NCBI RefSeq assembly: GCF_004343155.1
Contig: NZ_SMDC01000009.1
Location: 62,001-126,000 of the forward strand
Reading direction: 5' to 3'
From: Marichromatium gracile
GTDB lineage: Bacteria; Pseudomonadota; Gammaproteobacteria; Chromatiales; Chromatiaceae
Length of the DNA: 64,000 bases
Position numbers and translations under genes: made by a program. Within the stretch, counting starts at the first letter, position 1, and the number at the start of each line of letters is the position of its first letter. This document shows positions 1-7,878 of this stretch, one piece after another. The notes under the pieces were generated by a model. It was not told the DNA's origin, made no database searches, and saw only the letters and a list, made by a program, of their open reading frames with translations.

Positions 1-2
1 CG

Positions 3-392
3 ATCGTCAAGGAGCTACAGGCCGAGGGGCGGATCGTGGCCATGGCCGGGGACGGCATCAACGACGCCCCGGCGCTGGCCCAGGCCCAGGTCGGCCTCGC
101 CATGGGCACCGGCACCGACGTCGCCATGGAGAGCGCCGGCATCACCCTGGTCAAGGGCGATCTGCGCGGCATCGCCCGCGCCCGCCAACTCTCGCACGCC
201 ACCCTGCGCAACATCCGCCAGAACCTGATGTTCGCCTTCGGCTACAACGGCCTCGGCGTGCCGATCGCCGCCGGCGCGCTCTATCCGTTCTTCGGGCTGC
301 TGCTCTCGCCGATGATCGCCGCGGCCGCCATGAGCTTCAGCTCGGTGTCGGTGATCACCAACGCGCTGCGGCTGAGCCGGGAGCGGCTGTGA
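3..392 (+). CDS. copA: Copper-translocating P-type ATPase, C-terminal part (5' truncated by window edge)
   Basis: The reading frame is open from the first complete codon and ends at 392, so only the last ~129 residues are present. The P-type ATPase hinge motif [10 protein letters not shown] is visible near the start, followed by the rest of the ATP-binding domain and the last two membrane helices. Helix residues YN followed by P and AAG, and the later [15 protein letters not shown] segment, are the signature of the Cu+-exporting P1B-1 subgroup. Established role: ATP-driven export of Cu(I) across the inner membrane. The upstream part and any metal-binding domain lie outside the window. Seen: motifs. 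Inferred: copper specificity. Confidence 0.93.
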   Translation: MVKELQAEGRIVAMAGDGINDAPALAQAQVGLAMGTGTDVAMESAGITLVKGDLRGIARARQLSHATLRNIRQNLMFAFGYNGLGVPIAAGALYPFFGLLLSPMIAAAAMSFSSVSVITNALRLSRERL

Positions 393-469
393 CATGCGCA
401 GGGAGCTGTGACATGCGCCGGGATTGGCGCGATTGCCGCGGGGCAGGCGCATCGGGCGCTCGGCCCGAC

Positions 470-965
470 CTGGGCGACCGGGCCGCCTCTCCCGCTTCCT
501 GTTGGAACGGGCCCCGTGTGACAGGCGGGGTGTTCCAGCGCGGCGCTTGTCCGGCCTCCCCTTGGGACTTCGCACTGGGACAATGCCGGCGTGCAGGGAT
601 GATCCGCGCATAGGTGTCCCAGAAATCGGGGTAGACGGGAGCGGAAGTCTGATATTGCGTCGGGATGGAATCCCACAGAGCCTGTGCGGAGCGCTCTGTA
701 CGATCGCCAACATGGACCCCGACGATACGCCGAGTCGGGCGATCCATGGCGAGCCAGATCCACTGTTTGTTCAGACGTTTTCCGACAAGGGACCACAGCT
801 CGTCGCACTCCAGGATCACTCCGCGAGGGTGTGGTGTTTTTTTAGCTGTTACGTCCCGTGTGATCATATTCCCCGTCGAAGCTATCCATTGTTCCGAGCC
901 CGCGAGGTGCTTGAGCTTCTGCTTCACGAAGCAGCCACCGCTCGCGCAACAGTCCACAGCCCGGG
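470..965 (-). mobile_element. Decayed IS1-family transposase remnant
   Basis: On the minus strand the translation contains ECDELWSLVGKRLNKQWIWL, then a VGVHVGDRTERSAQALWDSIP block and YPDFWDTYARIIPARRH, which is the catalytic DDE-domain layout of IS1-family transposases. Downstream of RRH the expected ERxNNTLRQR segment is recognisable only in pieces across frames (for example RWNT), so the frame is broken. No intact N-terminal zinc-finger part or clear terminal inverted repeats were found. The element is a non-functional fragment. Confidence 0.8.
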
Positions 966-984
966 AGCCTGATCGTCGAGGGAC

Positions 985-1155
985 ATCCGCCTGCACCACC
1001 CCGGCGATTCGTCGTGAGCTGCAGACCTCGACGTTGCCGACCATGGTCTTGGCTGAGCGCTACAACCTCTCGCCCCTGACGGTGCACAAGTGACGTCGAG
1101 GACGCCTCGCACCGCCCGCACCGACTCTCCACGACGCTCTCGCCGGCGCAGGAAG
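985..1155 (+). mobile_element. IS481-like transposase N-terminal fragment (frameshifted)
   Basis: Two short stretches in different plus-strand frames match the conserved start of IS481-type transposases. The first is TTPAIRRELQTS followed by LAERYNLSPLTVHK, ending in a stop at about 1091. The second is VEDASHRPHRLSTTLSPAQE, beginning just after that stop in another frame. The order and spacing fit one helix-turn-helix region with an indel at ~1090. The rest of the transposase is missing. It lies directly beside the IS1 remnant on the other strand. Confidence 0.72.
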
Positions 1156-1157
1156 CT

Positions 1158-1343
1158 TTGGCGCACTGCGGCCAACGACTGGCGCAGGAAATCGAAAGGG
1201 CCGCCAAGGAGAAGGATCGCGAGGCGCTCGCATCCAGCCTGCTCGAGCTGCCGAACGTCGCCGAGACAAGCTTCCAGCTGCTGCGCCAGGCATGCGAGCA
1301 ATGGCGCACAAAATCCCCCGCTGTTCGGGGCGGGGAGACATAG
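1158..1343 (+). CDS. Short hypothetical ORF next to IS debris
   Basis: A 61-codon ORF that starts inside the tail of the IS481-like fragment. Its body (EIERAAKEKDREALASSLLELP and following) looks like a helical, charged peptide and does not match a family I recognise. It may be the truncated end of a gene interrupted by the insertion sequence, or chance. No clear ribosome binding site is seen. Confidence 0.25.
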   Translation: MAHCGQRLAQEIERAAKEKDREALASSLLELPNVAETSFQLLRQACEQWRTKSPAVRGGET

Positions 1344-1581
1344 CGCCGGGATAGACATCACCTTGCAGAGCAGAGCTTCATCGCCTCACCGACAACCACG
1401 GTGACAGGTATCTTTCATCGTCGAGACGTAACGGCCGTCTCTTGCGATCGGCGCCTTCCATCGGCATTTCGTGCTGATGGAGCGCGGCCCCGGGAGCCAA
1501 TCCGACGGGATGGCGTCCTGGCCCGAAGACAGCAAAGCGCTGTTCGTCTGGAACGGATCATCGGAACGTGCGGACATCAGG

Positions 1582-4209
1582 ATGCGAGACAGAACCCACC
1601 CCTCCCCGAAGCGCCTCGCCCGGTCCGCGCGGCCCAGCAGCACGAACAGCCGTCGCTATCTCGCCTGGATCGTGCTGCTGGCGGCGCTGCTGCCGGTCCT
1701 GCTGGCCTGGCAGGGGCTGATCGAGCAGCGCCAGCTGATCGCCGACCGGCAGTTCGATCTGCTTAGCCAAGAGATCCGCGAGGCGATCGACGAGCGTCTG
1801 CACGACCACGAGCAGATCCTGCTCGGCGGCGCCGGACTCTTCGACGCCAGCGAGACGGTCTCTCGCCAGGAATGGCATACCTATGTGGAGCGCCTGCGCC
1901 TGACGGAGAACTATCCCGGCATCCTCGGCGTCGGCTACAGCCAGCTCGTCCGACCCGACCAGCTGGCCGCCCATGTCGCCGCCGTGCGCGCCGAGGGCTT
2001 CCCGGACTACCGGCTCAAGCCGCCCGGCGAGCGTGCGCTCTATACCGCCATCGTCTATCTGGAGCCCTTCTCCGGGCGCAACCTGGCGGCCTTCGGCTAC
2101 GACATGTTCTCGCAGGAGATCCGCCGCGCGGCCATGCAGGCGGCCGTGGACACCGACGCCACCACCATCTCGGGCAAGGTCCGGCTGGTGCAGGAGACTC
2201 ACGGCAGGGAACAGGCCGGATTCCTCATGTACGTCCCCATCTATCGGCCCGGTCTGCCCCTCGACACGGCGGCGGAGCGCTGGGCGGCGCTGCGGGGTTT
2301 CGTCTACAGCCCCTATCGGGTCGACGACCTCATGGCCGGGATCCTCGGCAAGCGCAGCCTGGCGATCGACTTCAGGATCTACGATGGCGAGGGCACCGAT
2401 CCGGACGCCCTCATGTACGACTCCGTCGAGCAGCACGACCCGGAGCCGAACCCGAACCCGAGCCACACCGGCCTGCAGCGGATTCAGGCCTACGGCCGCA
2501 CCTGGACCCTGAACCTCTACAGCCGGCCGGGCTTTGCCGCCGAGACCGACCTGGCGACCATCTGGCTGGTGCTGGGACTGGGTATCGGCATCAGTCTGGC
2601 CCTGTTCGCCGTGACCCGGCTGCTGCTGGACCGCCGCGCTCAGGCGCTGGCACTGGCCGAGGAGATGACGGCGCGACGCCAGGAGTCCGAGGAGCGCTTC
2701 CGCTCGGTCTTCCTGCACCTGGGCCAGGGTGTGGTCATCCACGACGCCGAGGGCCGCATCCTGGATGCCAATCCAGCCGCCCAGCGCATCCTCGGCGCCG
2801 CCCTGGAGCAGATGCGCGAGCTCACCTCGATCGACTCGCTCTGGCAGGTCGTTCGCGAGGACGGGGGCGCCTTTTCCAGCATCGATTACCCGGTCATCCA
2901 GGCCCTGCGGCTCGGCGCACCCGTCACCGGCGTGGTGATGGGGATCCGTCACGCCCGCGCCACCCCCTGGCGCTGGGTCCAGGTCGACGCCTACCCCAGG
3001 CAGGACGCCTCCGGCGCCGGGGTGTACCAGGTCTACGCGGTCTTCACCGACATCACCGCGCGCAGGCAGGCGGAGTTGGCGCTCAGGGACCAGTCGCAGC
3101 ACACCCAGGCCATCCTCGACAATGTGATCGACGGCATCGTCACCGCCGGTCCCGACGGCACGGTGATCTCCTTCAACCCGGCCGCCGAGCGCATCTTCGG
3201 CTATACCGCCGCCGAGGTGGTGGGCGGCAACCTCAGCATGCTGATGCCGGAGCCCTATCGCAGCGGCCACGACGGCTACATGAGCCACCACCTGCGCACC
3301 GGTGACAAAAGGGTCATCGGCGTCACCCGCGAGCTCAAGGGACGGCGCCAGGACGGCACCGTCTTCCCCATGGAACTGGCGGTCTCGCGCATCGAGCGCG
3401 GCGGCCGGCCCTTCTTCATCGGCATGATCCGCGACATCACCGAGCGCAAGCAGCTCGAGCGCATGAAGAGCGAGCTGATCTCGACCGTCAGTCACGAGCT
3501 GCGCACGCCCGTCACCTCCATCCGCGGCGCGCTCGGGCTGGTGGTCGGTCGCTACGCCGAGACCCTGCCCGAGAAGGTTCGCACCATGCTCGAGATGGCC
3601 GAGCGCAACAGCGCGCGCCTGACCCTGCTCATCGACGACATCCTCGATCTCGAGAAGATCGCCTCCGGGCGCATGCACTTCGATCTCCACCCCACCGATC
3701 TCGCCGCCCTCGCCCGCCAGGCACTGGAGGCCAACGAGGGCTACGCCCGCCAGCTCCAGGTGAAGCTCACGGGTCGTGTGGAGCTCGAGCGCGCCCCGGT
3801 GCTGGCGGACGACAATCGCATGCTGCAGGTCTTCGCCAACCTCATCTCCAATGCGGTCAAATACTCGCCTCAAGGCGGGGAGGTCCAGATCGGGCTGCGG
3901 CGTCACGCACAAGGATTCCGCGCCCTGGTCGAGGACCAGGGCCCAGGCATTCCCGAGTCCTTCAAGGATCACATCTTCCAACGCTTCGCCCAGGCCGACA
4001 GCTCCGATAGCCGCGAAAAGGGCGGAACCGGCCTGGGGCTCTCGATCACCAAAGCGATCCTGGAGCGACACCATGGATGCATCGGCTATACCTCTCGGGC
4101 AGGCGGGGGCACGACCTTCTACTTCGATCTGCCCGAATGGAGCGAAGACCGCGCGGATAGCCCCGCACCGACAAACGAGGACGATCCGAATCCCAGGAGC
4201 ACGCCATGA
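1582..4209 (+). CDS. CHASE-PAS-PAS sensor histidine kinase
   Basis: An 875-residue membrane sensor kinase. The first ~23 residues are basic, followed by a membrane helix (~24-45), a periplasmic CHASE-type sensor domain (~75-270, containing the ENYPGILGVGYSQ block typical of CHASE), and a second membrane helix (~323-350). Two PAS domains follow (~375-510 and ~520-625), then HisKA with the H-box TVSHELRTPVTSIRG (His638), and an HATPase_c domain with N box NAVKYSP, G1 DQGPGIP and GGTGLGLSI. I use the ATG at 1582. The frame extends upstream to 1471 but those codons do not look like protein. The stop overlaps the next gene (ATGA), so kinase and receiver are translationally coupled. The ligand is unknown. 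Confidence 0.9.
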   Translation: MRDRTHPSPKRLARSARPSSTNSRRYLAWIVLLAALLPVLLAWQGLIEQRQLIADRQFDLLSQEIREAIDERLHDHEQILLGGAGLFDASETVSRQEWHTYVERLRLTENYPGILGVGYSQLVRPDQLAAHVAAVRAEGFPDYRLKPPGERALYTAIVYLEPFSGRNLAAFGYDMFSQEIRRAAMQAAVDTDATTISGKVRLVQETHGREQAGFLMYVPIYRPGLPLDTAAERWAALRGFVYSPYRVDDLMAGILGKRSLAIDFRIYDGEGTDPDALMYDSVEQHDPEPNPNPSHTGLQRIQAYGRTWTLNLYSRPGFAAETDLATIWLVLGLGIGISLALFAVTRLLLDRRAQALALAEEMTARRQESEERFRSVFLHLGQGVVIHDAEGRILDANPAAQRILGAALEQMRELTSIDSLWQVVREDGGAFSSIDYPVIQALRLGAPVTGVVMGIRHARATPWRWVQVDAYPRQDASGAGVYQVYAVFTDITARRQAELALRDQSQHTQAILDNVIDGIVTAGPDGTVISFNPAAERIFGYTAAEVVGGNLSMLMPEPYRSGHDGYMSHHLRTGDKRVIGVTRELKGRRQDGTVFPMELAVSRIERGGRPFFIGMIRDITERKQLERMKSELISTVSHELRTPVTSIRGALGLVVGRYAETLPEKVRTMLEMAERNSARLTLLIDDILDLEKIASGRMHFDLHPTDLAALARQALEANEGYARQLQVKLTGRVELERAPVLADDNRMLQVFANLISNAVKYSPQGGEVQIGLRRHAQGFRALVEDQGPGIPESFKDHIFQRFAQADSSDSREKGGTGLGLSITKAILERHHGCIGYTSRAGGGTTFYFDLPEWSEDRADSPAPTNEDDPNPRSTP

Positions 4210-4580
4210 CACTGCACATTCTGCACATCGAGGACGAGTCCGATATCCGGCAGATCGCCGAGTTCGCGCTGGAGGAGGATTTTCGGCTGACCCAGTGCGC
4301 ATCCGGGGACGAGGCGCTGAGCCGCGCGCCCGAACTCGCGCCGGACCTCATCCTGCTCGACGTCATGATGCCGGGCATGGACGGTCCGACCACGCTCCAA
4401 CGGCTGCGCCAGCTACCCCATCTGGCCCAAACCCCGGTCATCTTCATGACCGCCAAGGTCCAACCGAAAGAGTGCGAGCAGCTCGCAGCGACAGGGGCGC
4501 TCGGAGTGATCTCCAAGCCTTTCGACCCCATGCGCCTGGGCGATGAGATTCGCGCCCTCCTGGGGCACTCGGCTGCCTGA
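4206..4580 (+). CDS. Single-domain response regulator (CheY-like receiver)
   Basis: A 124-residue receiver domain with no output domain. Acidic residues ED near the start (HIEDESD), the phospho-acceptor Asp52 in LILLDVMMPGMDG, a conserved T/S in IFMTAK and the Lys of SKPFDP are all present, so it should be phosphorylated. Its ATG overlaps the stop of the upstream kinase by 4 bases, and the next gene carries an HPt domain. It is therefore a good candidate for the shuttle in a phosphorelay from the CHASE kinase to the diguanylate cyclase. Partner assignment is inferred from the operon order. Confidence 0.9.
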   Translation: MTLHILHIEDESDIRQIAEFALEEDFRLTQCASGDEALSRAPELAPDLILLDVMMPGMDGPTTLQRLRQLPHLAQTPVIFMTAKVQPKECEQLAATGALGVISKPFDPMRLGDEIRALLGHSAA

Positions 4581-4610
4581 CCCCATCTCTTAGCCATCAT
4601 GGAGGCGCTC

Positions 4611-6305
4611 ATGTCGACATCTCAGACGAGCCGTGGCGAGAGACTGCGCCGAATGCGGGAGCGCTTCCTCGCGGAGCTTCCGGAACGAATCGATGAACTG
4701 GAGCGCGGCTGGTCGCATGTGCTTGAGACAGCAGGCCGCCCGGCCGCCCTGGAGGCATTTCACCGGCCGGTGCACAGCCTGGCCGGAACCGCGGGGACAT
4801 TCGGGCAGCCCGGGCTCGGCGACCAGGCCAGGGAGATCGAGGACGTGCTCGAGCGCCTCGACCAGAGCGAAGAAGAATCCGTCCGGTTGGAGCTGCTCGA
4901 GCGCATCGGTGCCCGCCTCAAGGCCTTGAGACGGTATGCGTTGCAGATCCCGGAGGCCCTCGAGACCGCCGCAGCGGTCGAGCCGGCACGCCTCGAACCG
5001 ATCCCGGCGGAGACCAGGGGGGAGGCCCCCTCCTGTCTGCTGCTGATCGAAGAGGATCGGGCGAGTGCCGAAGACCTGGTGGAGCAACTTGGCTACTACG
5101 GCTGGGATGTCATCTGGTGCGAGTCATTAGCACGGGCTCGAGCGGTGTTGGAGACGCAGCGGATTCGGGCGATCGTCTCGGATTGCTCGCCCCTTCCCGA
5201 AGGGGGGGTATCGGCAACCCCATCCAGCACCTCGCCAAACCGGACCGGCACCGAGCCTCCACTCATCATGGTGTCCAGTCACTGGAACTGGGACAGCCGC
5301 CTGGCCGCGGTGCGCAGCGGCGCCGATGCCTGTCTGTCCAAACCGATCGACGTCCATAGTCTGGCCGACCTGCTCGACAAGCTGACCTGCACGCACGCCT
5401 CCGACCCCTACCGTGTGCTGATCCTCGACGACTCGGTGCCACTGGGAGACTACTACGTGGCGGTGCTCAGAGACGCGGGCATGCTGGCATACGCGATCAG
5501 CGAGCCGAGCGCATTGCTCGACAGCATCGCCACGTTCGAGCCCGAGCTGATCCTGCTGGATCTCTACATGCCCGACTGCAATGGCATCGAGGCCGCACGC
5601 GTCGTACGGCAGGAGGAGCGCCATGCCGGCATCCCCATCGTCTTTCTGTCCGGCGAATCCGATCGCCAGCAGCAACTGTCCGCGATGGGGACGGGTGCCG
5701 ACGACTTCCTCACCAAGCCCATCCCGGACGTCGATCTGGTGAGGGCGGTCGAGCTGCGTGTCTCACGCTTCCGCTCGCTCACCGCGCTCATCCGTCAGGA
5801 CAGTCTGACGGGACTGCTGAACCGCATCGCTTTCGACCTGCATCTCGAGACCGAGGTCGCCCGCTCGAGCAGAAGCGACGCTCCACTTGTGCTCGCCATA
5901 CTCGACATCGATCATTTCAAACAGGTCAACGACACCTATGGTCATCCCGTTGGCGACCGGGTCATCAGAAGTCTGGCGCAGATGTTGCGCAAACGTCTGC
6001 GACGCCACGACGTCATCGGCCGCTATGGCGGCGAGGAATTCTCGGTGCTGATGCCCGACACCACGATCGCCGCGGCCGAGAAGGTCATGAACGCCCTGCG
6101 CGAGCAATTCGCCCTGCTGCGTCTGCCCAACGCAAGCGGCCATTTTCAGTGCACCTTCAGTGCCGGACTCGCCGAGCTTGACGACCATTATTCCAGCATC
6201 GCATTGACCTCAACCGCCGACGCGGCGCTCTACCAGGCCAAGCGACTCGGGCGCAATCGCGTCGTGTGCGCCAACGGAGACAAAGAATTAGCGGCGCCTC
6301 TTTGA
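4611..6305 (+). CDS. HPt-REC-REC-GGDEF diguanylate cyclase
   Basis: A 564-residue cytoplasmic protein. An HPt domain (~1-110) has His55 in HSLAGTAGTFG. A first receiver-like domain (~142-255) has a divergent active-site loop (VSDCSPLPEGG). A second canonical receiver (~267-385) has Asp in LLDLYMPDCNG. A GGDEF domain (~396-560) has the active-site motif RYGGEEF and an RRHD inhibitory site five residues before it. It should make cyclic di-GMP under control of phosphorylation. The ATG at 4611 is chosen because GGAGG lies at 4601-4605. The earlier in-frame ATG at 4599 has no such site. It is the last gene of the operon. Confidence 0.9.
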   Translation: MSTSQTSRGERLRRMRERFLAELPERIDELERGWSHVLETAGRPAALEAFHRPVHSLAGTAGTFGQPGLGDQAREIEDVLERLDQSEEESVRLELLERIGARLKALRRYALQIPEALETAAAVEPARLEPIPAETRGEAPSCLLLIEEDRASAEDLVEQLGYYGWDVIWCESLARARAVLETQRIRAIVSDCSPLPEGGVSATPSSTSPNRTGTEPPLIMVSSHWNWDSRLAAVRSGADACLSKPIDVHSLADLLDKLTCTHASDPYRVLILDDSVPLGDYYVAVLRDAGMLAYAISEPSALLDSIATFEPELILLDLYMPDCNGIEAARVVRQEERHAGIPIVFLSGESDRQQQLSAMGTGADDFLTKPIPDVDLVRAVELRVSRFRSLTALIRQDSLTGLLNRIAFDLHLETEVARSSRSDAPLVLAILDIDHFKQVNDTYGHPVGDRVIRSLAQMLRKRLRRHDVIGRYGGEEFSVLMPDTTIAAAEKVMNALREQFALLRLPNASGHFQCTFSAGLAELDDHYSSIALTSTADAALYQAKRLGRNRVVCANGDKELAAPL

Positions 6306-6424
6306 CGGCACGAATCCTGAAACCGATAGCCTCAGGGTTCAGCGACGCGACAACGCTCACAACAGCGCCCATCGAGCGGCATGAGCCGGCTTCATGCTGA
6401 ATCTGTCGCGTACCTTCGCATCCC

Positions 6425-6705
6425 GTTTGGAGAGCACGCGGCAGAAGATCCCGCAGCGGAGATACGCGCGGGAGTGCAAGGAGCAGGTGGTCAAGCCGGT
6501 GTAGTCGGGGCGCACGCGAGATGGGCCTGGTGGAGCAGAGGGTGCGCAACTGGGCGCAGCAAGGCCGGCAAGCCGGTGGCGAGCGCAGGCAAGGCGGTGA
6601 TACCCGAGGAAATGGCGCTGTGACGGCTACGCGCCGAGGTTGCCGAGCTTTGCGAGGAGAACACGCTCAGACCGGACGAAACACCGTCTTAAGTTCGCTA
6701 ACGCA
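6425..6705 (+). mobile_element. IS3-family OrfA remnant with frameshifts and stops
   Basis: Three plus-strand frames carry successive blocks of an IS3 OrfA: IPQRRYARECKEQVVKPV then a stop, MGLVEQRVRNWAQQ (helix-turn-helix tail), and KAVIPEEMAL, stop, RLRAEVAELCEENT (leucine-zipper part). Order and spacing are right for one OrfA of about 90 residues, but it is interrupted by stops and indels. No OrfB follows on this strand. The remaining bases of 6306-6952 show nothing I can assign. Confidence 0.75.
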
Positions 6706-6952
6706 CTGAAGAAGCTGCCTATTCGGCATAGCGTCCACATCACGGGTTGCGATCCTTGGCAGACACCAACCCCGCAGATGCCCCCGAGTCCCCTCGGAGT
6801 GACTTGCACACGCCCCAACCCGCGACGCAAGAAACCGATGCCTGAAGGTCGTCGATAGGCCTGCGCCGCCCCCTTGGAAACCGATGGCAACAGGATTGAC
6901 CGACGGTGGCTCAACACCAACGGATGGCATAGACACACAAGAGGTGATGGTG

Positions 6953-7096
6953 ATGGAAAAGCTCGTAGCACTGATTCTTCTGATCGCGCTGGTCGGCTTG
7001 CCCGGCTGTAATACCATCGAGGGCGCCGGCAAGGATATCCAAAGCGGCGGTGATGCCGTGAGCGATGCGGCCAGGGACGTCAAGAAAGAGATGTGA
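6953..7096 (+). CDS. Entericidin-like small lipoprotein
   Basis: A 47-residue protein: a short basic-hydrophobic signal (MEKLVALILLIALVG) ending in the lipobox LPGC, then NTIEGAGKDIQSGGDAVSDA and a charged end. This is the standard form of the entericidin EcnA/EcnB family, small cell-envelope lipoproteins linked to stationary-phase and osmotic stress. GAGG at 6941-6944 is well spaced for the ATG at 6953, and the earlier ATG at 6947 is too close. The gene sits alone between two transposase remnants. Confidence 0.85.
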   Translation: MEKLVALILLIALVGLPGCNTIEGAGKDIQSGGDAVSDAARDVKKEM

Positions 7097-7158
7097 GTCG
7101 GCACGGAGGCCAAGATTGAGCTTCCCCGCTTTTTGGTCCGTCCCCCAAGGGGTTGGGC

Positions 7159-7800
7159 TCATGCGGTCGTCTGGTCGTGACTCTGGCTCGCCTGCCAATG
7201 CTGCATGAACTCGACGAGGCAACGATCGCCGAGTGTCGAGTGCAGTCGCTTGCGCCTGTAGAAGGCATCGATGCTGGAAGGCGTGGCTGACGTACTGGCT
7301 ACCCCGGCCGGAGTGCCCCGGTGGCGGTCGGCGCCGGGCATCGGCCATGTCGAGGGCGCTGATGACCCGCCGACGACCTCGCGGTTGAACAGGTCGAGGA
7401 CGACGGCCAGATAGCGCCAGCACTCGTCAGTGCAGAGTTCAGTGATGTCGGCGGGTTCGGGGCATTGGGCCGGAAGTCACGGGCGAGCACGCAGGTTCTT
7501 GGCCACGGGAAGACGGTAGCTCAAGTCGGTCGTGACGCGGTCGCGATGCCGGTGACACCCCCGTCGCCCGTCGTGCGCACGCAACAGCCATTCCACGCGC
7601 GCCTTCCCGGCGCTCAGGACATGGGCGCGAAGTGCCCGCGCTATCCGCGGACTGCCGTAGGCGCCACCAGTCTCGGCGTGGATGCCCTGCGGCAGCAGCG
7701 CCAGCTGCGCGTCACTCACCCCCCTGGCGCTGGCCGCCGCGCGGCCAGGCCCGATAGCCGCTGACGCTCATCCCCAGCAGCGCACAGCCAACGCAGACCG
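7159..7800 (-). mobile_element. IS3-family OrfB remnant (multiple frameshifts)
   Basis: Read on the minus strand from ~7800 to 7159, consecutive blocks in different frames match an IS3-type integrase-domain transposase: LLGMSVSGYRAWPRGG, then IHAETGGAYGSPRIARALRA with KARVEWLLRAH, then LLARDFRPNAPNP, and finally the C-terminal SSIDAFYRRKRLHSTLGDR block and a stop at 7159. At least three frame breaks are needed, so it is dead. It ends just short of the 3' end of the glucan synthase gene and opposes the OrfA remnant at 6.4-6.7 kb, so the two are probably separate elements. Confidence 0.8.
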
Positions 7801-7878
7801 TGCGCGCCGCGATACACGTCGATCCGGAAATGGTGGGGTGCGACCAGGATGCGTGGTGACGAAGACAGCCGGGGCCGG

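Noticed and set aside
1558-4302. 914-codon minus-strand ORF opposite the CHASE kinase
   Set aside because: Low-complexity G/A/D/V-rich product without any domain, antisense to a well-supported kinase. It is a GC-rich shadow frame.
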